Positions 22,477-33,600 of a stretch of DNA of 64,000 nt are shown here, piece by piece (the first letter of the stretch is position 1; every line of letters starts with the position of its first letter). The position numbers and the translations under genes were made by a program. The notes beneath the pieces were generated by a model. It made no database searches, was not told where the DNA came from, and worked only from the letters and a program-made list of their open reading frames with translations. This DNA comes from Podospora comata. Lineage: Eukaryota > Ascomycota > Sordariomycetes > Sordariales > Podosporaceae. The stretch is from the NCBI GenBank assembly GCA_017354895.1, contig CP071493.1:7192001-7256000 (forward strand), read 5' to 3'.

Positions 22477-25400
22477 TCAACGTGCCCACATCATGTTTGC
22501 CTGGTCAACTGTCAGCCCGACATGTCAAAGACATACCAAATCGAAATTCAACTCATCGACTTACCATCACAACACGCCCGAACATTCTCCAACCGATCCG
22601 CTTCGCGATCTTGTTGCTCGATGATCTGTCTGAGATCCTCCGCACTATCCTGCACTTCACTAGATTCATACATGCTCTGTGCGGTATCGCGCCCCGAAAC
22701 ACTTCTGCTCCTCAAGCTGCCAAATGTCCCGCCCAAGACCTTGCTGTCTTTCCAGTATCCGCTGATGCGGCTCAGCGTTCCAGATGACCGCGCCGCTTGC
22801 GGTGGTTGCTGCTGCTGCTGCTGCTGCTGCTGAGAAATCTTGGAGCGAGACGGGGTGAGAGTGGGAACATTGAGGTAGTGGTCCATGGTTGGCGACTCCC
22901 GTACTGTTCGGGAATTGTACGAGGACAGAGAAGGAGCACCGCGAGTGCCATGGGGCATCCGCTTGCCATAGCTTGGGTTGAATTCGTCAACATCGGCACT
23001 TGTAATGTGGCCAGCCATCTCTTCGGCATCCGACTGGCCATCGTTCGACGTCCTAAGGAGAAGGTAAGACAGGGCGTTGAACCATGTCTCATGTCGTTGA
23101 CCAGTCGTGCAGGTGAACTTGATGGTTCTGCCAGGCGACACGATGACCAAGCTCTTCCTGTGCAGCCCGGGGGGCATCGGGTTGTCATCCGCTACGACGC
23201 GTACGGCCTCAATAGGAACACTCTTGGCACGAAGCTCATGACGTCCGGCAGATGATGGGTCCCGGTCGCTCCAGTACAGAGTGCGCGTGTACGGGTGCAC
23301 CCAGAAGTACCTCCGGTGACGGTTCTCAGACATCTCACCACGGCCGGCCTTGCGCGTGTATTTCCACAGGTACTCTCCAATCATCGTCTGGGTGATGGCC
23401 TGGATCATGCGAGGGTCCGTGTTGGGACCCAAGCCAGACGTGTCATAACCGCCCTCGGGGTGAATGTTGAATCGAGTGTCGACCTCGGATGCGAAGGATG
23501 AAATAGAGGACTTGCGGCTGCGGGCTGTCATTCTCGACGGCGAATGGACTTCGGGCATCTCGCGAAGCGATCCATTCTTGTGAGCACGTGGTGTGGGAGT
23601 AGCACGACCACCGTTACCAGCAGCACCCGCGGGTGACAAGGGGCGTCTATGCGTGGGAGTCCGCGGGCGCATGGCAGAGGCGGGGAACAGTGGCGGTGGC
23701 ATGCTGTTGATGGTTTCCTGACCGCCGCCCGAAGAGTTGGTCCTCGCAGCCTCGATGGCTTCTTTGTGGTTGGCTGGCAGGGGCGGGACAATGTCCTCGG
23801 CGGAGCTCCTGATGCTAGCAGAGCTGCCTGGCCTCCTAAGAAGTACGGCATCAATAGGCTCAGTGACAGTGTCGGTAGCAGCCTTGCCCTTCGACCGCAG
23901 CGTGCTGTCGAAGCTGCCCTGGCGGGGCCGGTTAATGCGAACCGTGGATGGGGTGCCCATACTGAGATGTGAGCTGGAGCGTTCAAGATCGTGTGGCGGA
24001 AGAGATTGCTGGCTATTTGCCAGGAGCAACTGGTCAATAGCCTCGGATGTCAATGTTGTCTGAACGCCCTGATCGGCAGTAAGCACGGGCTGCTTCTGCG
24101 CGGGCTGCTCCTCGCCGTCCGTGCCACGGGGAATGATGAACGCATTTCTCTTGGGGCTGCGTCCCTCGCTTGGCTCGGTTTGCAGTGACTGGATCGCAGA
24201 AATGGTGAGCGGCGGGAGGATGGACTTGGGCTCCTCTGGCTTGACCGGGTCAACAACAACTTGAGAGCCGATGGCCGAAATAGACAGGAGAGGAGCTGGA
24301 ACCTCGGGAGCCTCGAGAGGCTCCACAGCCTGCGACTGAATGGATGCCAGGGACAAGGCAGGGGGAGGGACGACTGGCTCTTCGCGTGGCTCGACATCCA
24401 AAGTCTGCCGAACGGATGACAATGAGAGAACCGGCAAAGGCGTCTCGCGAGGCTCGACATCCAATGCCGCAACAGCTGACAAAGACAGCGGCGGACGGAC
24501 CGCCTCAACAGGTTCGACAGCACAAGCCTGGACGCTTGACAGGGAGAGCGCCGGTGCAGGCGGCTCCTGAGGCTCAACATCCCAGGTCTTGAGCGTCGAT
24601 ATGGAGAGCGCAGGAAGGGGCACTTCGCGGGGCTCAACGTCCTGGGACTGAATAGGGGCAAGACCGAATGCGGGCGCAGCCGGCTCTGGCTCCTGGCGAG
24701 GCTCGACGGCCTCTGACTTGATAGACGAGAAAGAAAGAGGAGGCGAAGCGGGCGCCTCGAGCTTTGTCTCCACGCTGCGTGCTGCAACGACAGGAACAAC
24801 TGCCGGGGCTGGGAGGTCGAATGGCTGCTCCACTGGTTCGACATCTTCGGCCACGATGCTGGCGAATGACAGAAGAATGGGGGATGGCGGAGCTGTTGGC
24901 TCGACCTCCTCCGCGCAGATTGTCGACATGGACAGAGGAACAGGCTCTGGCTCTGGGGCCTCGATAGGCTCGAAATCATGGTAGGCATGTACGCTCGAGA
25001 TGGAGAGCGCCGCCGGTGTTGGCACCACCTCGGCAATAGGCTCCACCGCCGTCGACAAGACAGCCGAGAAGCTGAGAGGCGCAGGAACCGGCTCAGGTTC
25101 GGGAACGGGCTCAACGTCATGGAAAGCATGGACAGAAGAGAGAGAGAGAACCGCAGGGGTGGGCTCGGGCTCTGCAATTGGCTCGATTTGCTCACCAAGA
25201 ACTGCCGAGAGCGATAGGGGAGCTGGAACAACCTCCGGCTCCGAAACTGGCTCGATATCCAGAGAAGCAGTGGTAGGCACGCTCAGAACTGGTGGCACAG
25301 GAGCCACGGGCTCGACATTCTGAGACAAGACTGGTGCAAGAGTGAGCTTCGGCGGAGGCACCTCTGGCTCTCGCACTGGCTCCGTGTGCTGCGTCAAAAT

Positions 25401-28231
25401 GGCAGACAAGCTCAGCGAAGGGGGCGTTGGAAGAAGATCGGGCTCAATGACAGGCGCAATGTCTTCCGACTGGATGCTTGAAAGGCTCAAAGTCTGCGGA
25501 GGGACGACAACGGGAGTGGGGAGCAGAGCACGCTGCCGAGGTGAGGTCGAAGGAGATGGGAATTGCGCAGGCCTGTCTTCCGCATCCGAATCATGCTGGA
25601 CGCTGATATCGCTGTACGACATGACCGATGCCGGCCGGCCCTGGTTGAGTTCGCTTCCCAGCCATTGACTGGACTTTCTGGGGCCGATGACAGATTCCAC
25701 AGACGTGTGAGGTCCGATGACAGACTGCATGGACCTCTTAGGTCTAACAACAGACTCCATAGATCTCTTGGGCCCAATGACAGACTCCATAGATCTCTGA
25801 CGGGCAATCACAGACTCCATCGTTCTTGGACGACTCCGTTCCATGTAAATGACACTTGGTGGAGTCGAGATTGAGCCCTCCCCATCACTGAGCACGCCAG
25901 ACTCAACAAGGTCACGAACGTCCACTGGCTCTGTCATCATCCCACTGTCGACCATGGTCACCCTCTTGATCGGCATCCTCGGAACATCGGGAGCTGGCGA
26001 GAGATGGCCTCTAATGACGCTGGCGGGTGTGGCAGGCGTCATGGAACGGAGACTGCGGGCGGGGGTACCACCGTATGAATCTTCATCGCTGTTATCCATG
26101 TTGTTCAACTCGGCAAACAGGCTCTGCTGAGGCGTTGCCGTGATGCTACCGCGATGAACGGGGGCGCCGAGAGGGCTGCTCTGTGCGGTAGACGGATCTT
26201 CACTAAGCTGCCGTTGACGTTGGCTCATGGATCCACGGTTCATGCGCGCCCGCATCCGCTGGGCAGGGTTCGCAGATGGTGATCTCACGTCCACGTAGCC
26301 ATACTCCTCGTCGCTCGAAGTTGACGCCGTGCTGTCGAACGAGTACGAGTCTTGACTTGCGGGCAAAGGAGGAGGACGCCTTATCGATTCTGCACCCCGA
26401 GCTGGCCTCGGCCCGGATTCTGTCTCGGTTGCCGTGTCCTCGGATTCGTCCGTGGTGATGTTCTCAAGACCAGTCTCAAAGTCTTCCGTTTCGGTCGTCT
26501 CAGTGCCCCTTTCGTGGGCAGTCTCGAAAGCCTCGCTGGCCTCAGTCGCGGTGTCGAAGCCACCCTCGTGAGCCGTCTCGAAGTGATCGCTGCTCGATTC
26601 CTGGATGGTACCGATATTGAGGTTGGGTATCCGAGAGCTTGAGCCACGGAATGGATTCGTCCGAGGAGAGGGCGCTTCGGAAACATCATCCCAGTCAGGG
26701 TCTTCCACCACTTCGATTCTGCTCGGTCGGTGGCCACCCAACTGCGTGACCTTGAAGTTCGGCTTCTTGGCCTCCCTGGCATCAAGCTTGCGGTTCTTCT
26801 TGGGCGCCGGGTGAGGATCGCTTCTCAGCTTCTCGACCTCATCGCGGGCATCCTGGAGCATGCGCTTCAGCTCCAGCTTTTCGGTTTTCTCGCGATGGAT
26901 GTTGGTCCTGAGAGTCTGGATGGTACGTTGAGCATGGCCGAGAGAAGTCTTGAGAGTTTCGGTCTCGAGTCCGGAGTGGCGAGGTGTCATTTTCAGAGGC
27001 GAAGGAGGCGGTGACTGCTCGGGGCCGGTGTTTCTGTCGCTACCGGAGTTGCGATCCTCATCACTCACACCACGAGTGGATTCCCGCTCCAGCATCCTGC
27101 CCCGCTGGGCTGAGAACGCCTTGGCTAGCTCCTGATTCTGGCTTGTGAGTTCGTCGACCCTCTTCTGAAGCGTCAAGCGTTCCGATTCGAAGGATACCGC
27201 ACTGCGCCGGCTGGTGCCAAGCTCGATCTCGAGATTTCTGATAGCTGCCGAGTGCTTCTCCTCCTGCTTGGCCATGCTATCCTTGACCTCCTCCAGCTCT
27301 CGCTGGGTGGCGTTCTTTTCGGATTGCAAAGCAGCCAAAGCCTGCGTGAGCTTCTTCTCGCGCTCCGCAGCCTCCTTCTGCGATGCCATGAGCTCGTGGA
27401 TTTGCGTCTCAAGGTTCCAGTTCTCATCCTTGTATCGGGACTCGCTCTCGTCCAGGCTTTTGATGTGTTGTTGGAAGCCTTCGGCCTCGAGTTCAAGTCT
27501 CGCCCTGTCCGCCTTGCTCTCCTTGAGCTCCTCTTCTCTCTCCGACAGAAGGGCTTGAAGATTTCGAACTTGTGCAATCAACGAGGTACTGATTTCGGCA
27601 GCGAATTCGATATCGTGGATCCGACCGGCAGGCTGATTGCGCAACTTTCGATTGGGGACACTGAACTTGGTGGGAGATGGCGTCGCCAACGTTTCGAACT
27701 TGGAGGGGCTCACAGAACGCTAGAAACAAGAATCAGTCCCGTGCTCGAGAGACGAGAACATCTGGCACAACATACCCTCCCAGCCTTGCCCTCGGCGGCA
27801 TAAGGCGACCCTTGAGACTCACTGCTGGGAACCCTCTGCTTTGGAAGCAAAGCACGCGCACTGTCCCTCGCCACCTCACTGTAATCCTTCTCGATATCCA
27901 GGAGTCTTTGGCGCAGTTCGGGATCAAGTTCGGCTTCCGATTGCAAGCGCTCCACCTCCCGAAGCTTTTCCGTGAGCTCCTTCTGCTGTTGTACAAGTGC
28001 GGTACCCAGCTTTCCAGCTTCCTCCATTCGCCGTTCGGTATCCCGCAGATGGGCCTGAATGGCACGTTTTGTTTGCTCGGCCGAAGCGCCGGGAGCAAGG
28101 GCGAGGAGATGGCCATCGAAGTTGGAATGCCGAAGATGTGTCGGGCCGGACGGACTTATGACGAAAGGGTCAGCAACCTCTCCGGGACCCAAAGCCTCGA
28201 CGGGCTTGTCAGATGCAACCGAAGTCGCCAT
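22477..28231 (-). CDS. apsA: ApsA/Num1-type cortical anchor protein with PH domain (nuclear migration)
   Basis: Proteins of the ApsA/Num1/Mcp5 family sit at the cell cortex, bind membrane through a C-terminal PH domain and anchor dynein for nuclear positioning. Exons 27776-28231 and 22565-27719 are clear, and a short last exon at 22477-22508 is probable, giving about 1880 residues. If that last intron is wrong, the frame stops at 22548. Coiled coil covers much of residues 60-380, including ERRMEEAGKLGTALVQQQKE and NLQALLSEREEELKESKADR. The middle is disordered and holds a 10-residue repeat (nt 25671-25820) and about twenty VEP repeats (nt 24165-25500). The PH domain lies around nt 23040-23405 (GEYLWKYTRKAG, RRYFWVHPYTRTLYWS, KFTCTTGQRHETWFNAL). 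A CAG-coded Gln run follows at 22804-22832. The length is close to Aspergillus ApsA. The start at 28231 was chosen as the first ATG giving MATSVASDK. Confidence 0.88.
24165..25500 (-). repeat. About twenty degenerate VEP protein repeats inside apsA
   Basis: In the apsA frame a 20-26 residue unit recurs about twenty times, with consensus near PxLSLSSIxSxxVEPxEEP. Examples are LSLSAILTQHTEPVREPEVP and LSISTLKTWDVEPQEPPAPA. The copies are diverged, so this is an old array under coding constraint and not a young minisatellite. Confidence 0.85.
25671..25820 (-). repeat. Five 10-residue repeats (30 bp) inside apsA
   Basis: The apsA protein contains MESVIARQRS, MESVIGPKRS, MESVVRPKRS, MQSVIGPHTS and VESVIGPRKS in a row. 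The matching DNA unit is 30 bp and is much less diverged than the VEP array. Confidence 0.88.
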
Positions 28232-30656
28232 GATGCCCGAGAACGCCCTCGGACAGGCAGGCCCCAAAGATTCGGGGCTTTGCCTGCTCGCAGCACCGCC
28301 AAGCTGTGTATGGCAGTGGTTTGTTTTGTTGGGATGCACGAAGCAACGTCACCTATTCCTCCCTCGCTTTGTTGGACATCAATCGGATCTCGATCGGTGG
28401 CGCGTGGTGGCTAGACCCAGCTGCCGTAGTAAAACGTTAAAAGAAGAGCTTCTTTTATTTTTTTATTATTTTTTTTAAAAAAAAAATAAAAAAAAAATAA
28501 AAAAAAAACAAGGTTCGGCAGCGGGTCGTGTTGAAGTGGTGTGAAATAATAGAAGCCCCGGATTCCGTAGGTCGAATTGGGCAAAGAAGACAAGTTAGAG
28601 ACAATTAGTAAGGAAGTAGTGGCAGTAGTAGCTGAAATGGCGTATCGCTAACGAAGGAGAACCAGAAACCGAGAGACGGCGAAAAAGAGGGAAAGGAACA
28701 CGTCGGTAGGATTGGTGGGTGGTGATGGTGGTGCAGTGGCGGCCGTGAGGTGTTTTGTTTCTGAGAGGATGTTCGAGTGTGTGGGCGGATTTACGCGACA
28801 CGAGGCAGACAGTCAGACAGATAGATGGGTATGTAGCGCACACCCCCAAGGGAGGATTGTGTACAATAGTAAGTCCTAGGTCGGCCTGAGCTCTGTTGAC
28901 GTTGAGGGGTCAATTGATCGGAACGCGCGCGCACACACCGAGGCTTAGCAAATCAAACAACAAGAACAACCAAAAATCCAGCAGCTGCAGCAAAACAGGC
29001 CAACGTCGCGCAACACAATCAAGATTGGCGACGGTCGTCTGCCGAGTGGAGGATGGGCGAATTAGGAAAAAGGTAATAGCAAAAAGAAAGAAAAAAGAAA
29101 AAAAAAATAAGGTCGGATTGACGGCGACGACAGCGGTTGGGGCGATAGAGGGAGAGACTGGGTGAATCCAGCAGCGAGGGAGACAGGAATCTGCTGGATG
29201 TCTTCGATGCATTGGCGTGATGGACGAACAATCCAGAACAGTGGGAGCGGAGCAGATCGCCCAGATGTCTGGTGGTGTTCTTGCCTCAGGCATCTGTGCT
29301 CCGTGGCATTGCGGGTGCTTGGCACGCTTGCATTGATCTCTCCACCTGTGGAAGCAGGGCCAAGACGCCAGCAAGCGTGATCTCCCGCTGCTTTTCCAGC
29401 CTGCAGCGTCCGAGATCAAATGTCATCTCGTCTCTTGTTTTTGGGGAGTCATTGGTGTCTCAGTGCTCATTGACGTGGGTGGCCTCAGCTCCAGCACCGC
29501 CCATCAAACAAGTAGCTTGGTGTCAAAGGACAGCTAACAGACAGAGAAGGTCCGGCTGGGTCCAGAGGGCAGTGAAGATTTGTGAAGCCATTCACGATGT
29601 CTATCTGACCGTGATTGCTATTTATATAGAGATGCGCTCTCCCAATCACCAATCGCCGTGAAGATGTTCACGATCCGAGATCCGATTCGTTCAAAGCGAC
29701 AATCATATCCAGTCTAAAGTCTAACCAGGTCCCACCCCCGGAGATGGACGGGGGGCATAATTGAAAGCTCTTTAATTCAGTTTATTTTAACTGGAGTCAG
29801 CTGTCAGTCGGCACCACACAAGTTCCCCAATGCTACCAACTCATCACTTGCTATCTTGTTGGGGAGCTCACTGCGGTATTCCGGAGCTTGGGCTGGTGAT
29901 TTCTCCTCATTGTGTGCACGTGATGGCTTCCTCCAGAAAGCCAAACACGGCAACGCGCCAGGCACAAGATGCAAGGCACATGGCACCAAACGGGGGGTTG
30001 ACTCGCCGGCTTGGTTTCAGCGCAACGGTGTTCCCTGCCCCGCACAAGCTTCCAATTGCGCTTTGCCCCTCCTTGGGAAATTCTGGAAAGGAATGAACAG
30101 CTCCACTGAAAACCTGCTGTGGAGCCCTTATGGTTAGGTAATGTGCACAAATCAAAAGGGGCGTGAAACCATTCCTCACGATGCACGTGAACGCGTAAAG
30201 AGGGTCCACTGACAGCTGTACAATGCATGTGTAGGGGGCATTGTCCAGTATCAAGGAAGAAAGGGGGGTGATGATATCACGAGTGACCAATAAGTAAACA
30301 AAGTTATTCAGGAGAAACATTTGGGGCACAGGAGATGCAGCATATAATAAGACCTCATATATTGCGTCTCACGTGACCGTCATGTTAACCTCCTAACCCC
30401 ATTTATGAACCATGAAACTCAACACCAATACCACCAACCCCATCTAAAGCTATCTATCCTACTCATCCTATCCTGCCCGTCCTATCCTGCCTGTCCTATC
30501 CTGCCCGTCCTATCCTGCCCGTCCTATCCTACCTGTCCTATCCTACCCGTCCTACCATGCATTCATTCATATTTACCCAATGCAAACCGTTTGATGGTTT
30601 TGGAATCAAACGCTTACCGCCCATCCTGATGACCAACGCTGTCTGTGAACCTGAGA
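28232..30656. other. 2.4-kb region upstream of apsA
   Basis: This gap holds the apsA promoter and the REV3 3' end. An A/T homopolymer block lies at about 28455-28515. The sequence around 28870-29160 is purine-rich. A 14-bp minisatellite lies at 30466-30556. Short frames are not convincing as genes. Confidence 0.5.
30466..30556. repeat. Minisatellite, 14-bp unit TCCTATCCTGCCCG (about 6.5 copies)
   Basis: Six head-to-tail copies of a pyrimidine-rich 14-mer with one or two substitutions each, plus a partial copy. It lies about 100 bases beyond the REV3 stop. Confidence 0.92.
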
Positions 30657-33600
30657 TCACCAATCCAACCCCGTAGAGCCTTTAGCAACCTTCTCCCCTA
30701 GCCCCCTGATGACTCCCTCCAGCACCACTCCCTCCCCTTGCACCTTTGCCCGCTGCCTCACCCTGCTATAGAACACCGGGCAGTCCTTGCTGTCACACTT
30801 CACCTCCTGGTCCCCTCCATCCCACGACCCCAGCCCGACACAGCTCTGGCAAATCTTCACCAAGTCATTGTACCCCTTCCTCTGGCTGTTCAACCTCCCC
30901 TGTAACACCACCATGGTCTCCAGCTCATCCTCCTTGCACCTCTCGCAAAGTGGCATCTTCTCCTCATCCACCTCCTCTGCAAAAGCAGGGGCTGGCGGTG
31001 CCGGTGCCATCTTCACCCCACAAGCCAAGCAGGTCCTCGAAGCAAGAAAGTGCTCCAACGTCTTCTTCGCCTTGGCACCAACATTCTCCCGGTCCGATAC
31101 CGCACGCTGTTGCTGCCCCTTCTTCACCATCTGCACCTTCGGAACCTCCTCATACCAAGCCCTCACATTTGCGCCCACCAAGTTGAATATCCTCTCCAGC
31201 GGTGGTATTAAATTCTTTCCAATATAATACTCCGCATCCAGCTCCAGCCCCTCCGTCACCCCCCTCTCCAACAGCTCCTCCGGCGCGACGCACCGATCAA
31301 TCAACCTCGCGCCGGGAGCTCCGGTGACAACCACGTACGGCACCCTTTCCCCGTACTGCGGCTCAGCCCTCGCATCCTCCGACATTTTCTTGCCCGCTAT
31401 CAACGCACCCGCCGGCCCGGGTCCCTTGGCGCTATAGCTCCCCAGTTTCACCTCCCTCGCGAAGCAAAAGTCCTGCACCGAGACGCTCCCCTTCATGATC
31501 TTTGAGCACTGGGTCTGGAAGTACGCCTTCACTTTGCTCAAATCCGCCGTCTCGAACAGGATCCGCAAGGCCTTCTCCTCGATCATCTGCTCGGCCGGCG
31601 TCCCGTCCCTCCGCACCGTCTCGATCCCCTTGGCGTCAAACTCTGGCGCTTCCTGGCCCGGATGCTCATATTTGTACCCTACGTACCTCTTCTTCGCGAG
31701 CAAAACGCACGGCTGGTACACCTTTTCAAACTTGAGCTTCACCGGCCTCGGGTTCACGTCCGTGATCTCCTCCGCCATCTCCCGTCCCAGGGCAAAGGCC
31801 TGCTCCCGAGTCCGGCCGGGGAGGTGGACAAACAGCGAGTCCGTATCCCCGTACACCACCTCTGCCTTCCACCTGTCCACGCTGTGGATGTGCGCTATCG
31901 CTCTTTCCAACGTTTCCCTGCCGGTCTGGACAATACTGTCCGCTATCTCCGAACACGGCATCCGCCCGGAAAACGACGCAGAGGTGTACCCATACGTGAC
32001 GTTAGCGAGCAGCTTGAGCGCAAGCTGCCTGTTGTTCAGGAGCTGCTGGAGCGTCTTGTCGTCTTTGTCTTGCTTCATCCCCGACTTGACCATGACTCTC
32101 GTCTCGAGGATTTCCGTCAGCATCTTGGCCAGCAAAGACTTGCGAATGGTGGGCTTGGTGTACATCAGCCCGTTGGGGGCGATGTTGATGTGCGGCTCGA
32201 GGAGCTTGAGCAGCCCCTCCCGGCGTTTGTACTCGGTGAACCCCATCTTGTTGGTGCCGCGCCAGTTGACGATGCGGCCGAGGCAGGTGGAGTAGCAGTA
32301 GTTGTACGCGATCATGACGCTGGGGTAGAGGGATTGAAAGTCCAGCACCAACACGGGGCTGGTGTAAAAGCTGCTCAGGGGCTCCATGACCAAGGGTAGG
32401 CATTCGAGCGCGTTTTGCGCGCCGACTTGCTTTCTGCTCGGGGAAACAAGCAGGAAGTTCTCTGGCTTGGCGATGCGGAACATGATGGACTCGACCTTGA
32501 ACTGAGAGCCGCGGGAGAAGACAGAGAAGAAATCCACTCCCAACAGCCTGGCCTGCTCGCTCGTTCGGGGGATCAGCTCGTTGGCCTCGAGGATCTCGAT
32601 ATTCATCCTTGTCCTCTTGAGATGATACCGCAGCACCTTGGCCAGATCCCTCGGCCGCCCGCTTTTGTACCACTCCGTCAGGTCCTTCCACGAGAAATGC
32701 GGCACCCTCCGGTGCAGCAAGTGCCAGACCACGTTCTCCATGGTGTACTGCAGCAGGTTCAGCTCTCCCCGCATGGCCCTCCAAACATTGATCACGTGCC
32801 TCCCGGTAACGTGAATCGTAGACGTCGTGTTGAACCCCCAGCGATCAGCCTCCCTCCCTGACTTTCCAAACGAAGGTGACGAAGACTTCATCCGCGAGAA
32901 CTCGTTGCAGAGATCATACCCGTACTGCCTGCCCGCCCTCTCCACCACGTACCCCCACGAGCCACCATGGACTTCATACCCGGTCAAGATGTCAGGATCG
33001 TGCATCCTCACAATCTCCACAATCTTGTTCATGAGCTCGAGCTCGCTTTCTTCCGCCACCACGTCAACTTTGCTAGGCATTTGCTTGCGGATCTGTTCCG
33101 CCAGGAGACCGTCTTCCGACAAGACAATGATCCCGCTCAGTGTGCCGTTCTCGGCTTGACTTCCTCCAAAGAGGACCTGCTCGTCAGATCGCATGCACCA
33201 AAAGAGGCACTGAATCTCGTCCTCTTCTGGGTTCGGCACCAGCTTCCCGCGGGTGTTGACGTGGATCTCTAAACTCATGGTGCTCATGTATTGAGCCTCA
33301 TGCTGGACACTGGTTGATTTGGCCTTCTGGGAGTATCTGAACCCATGTTTGTTGTTCGGTGTCGCGCCGATGATCTGCGACATGAGATTCGGGTTTGCGC
33401 TCTGTGTGCCGGTCAAAGGAGAGTGTTTATCCCCCGGATTTTTGGAAGACGTAGACCTCTTCTTTTGCTTGCCATCCCACCACTGGCTGACCTCTTGGAA
33501 GGCAGGCGGTGGCGTGGCGATTTCCCAGGTTCGTAAAGTGCATGCCATCCGCTGTTCTTTGTATGACAGCTCCAGTCCCGCCAAATCAGGACCCTGCTCC

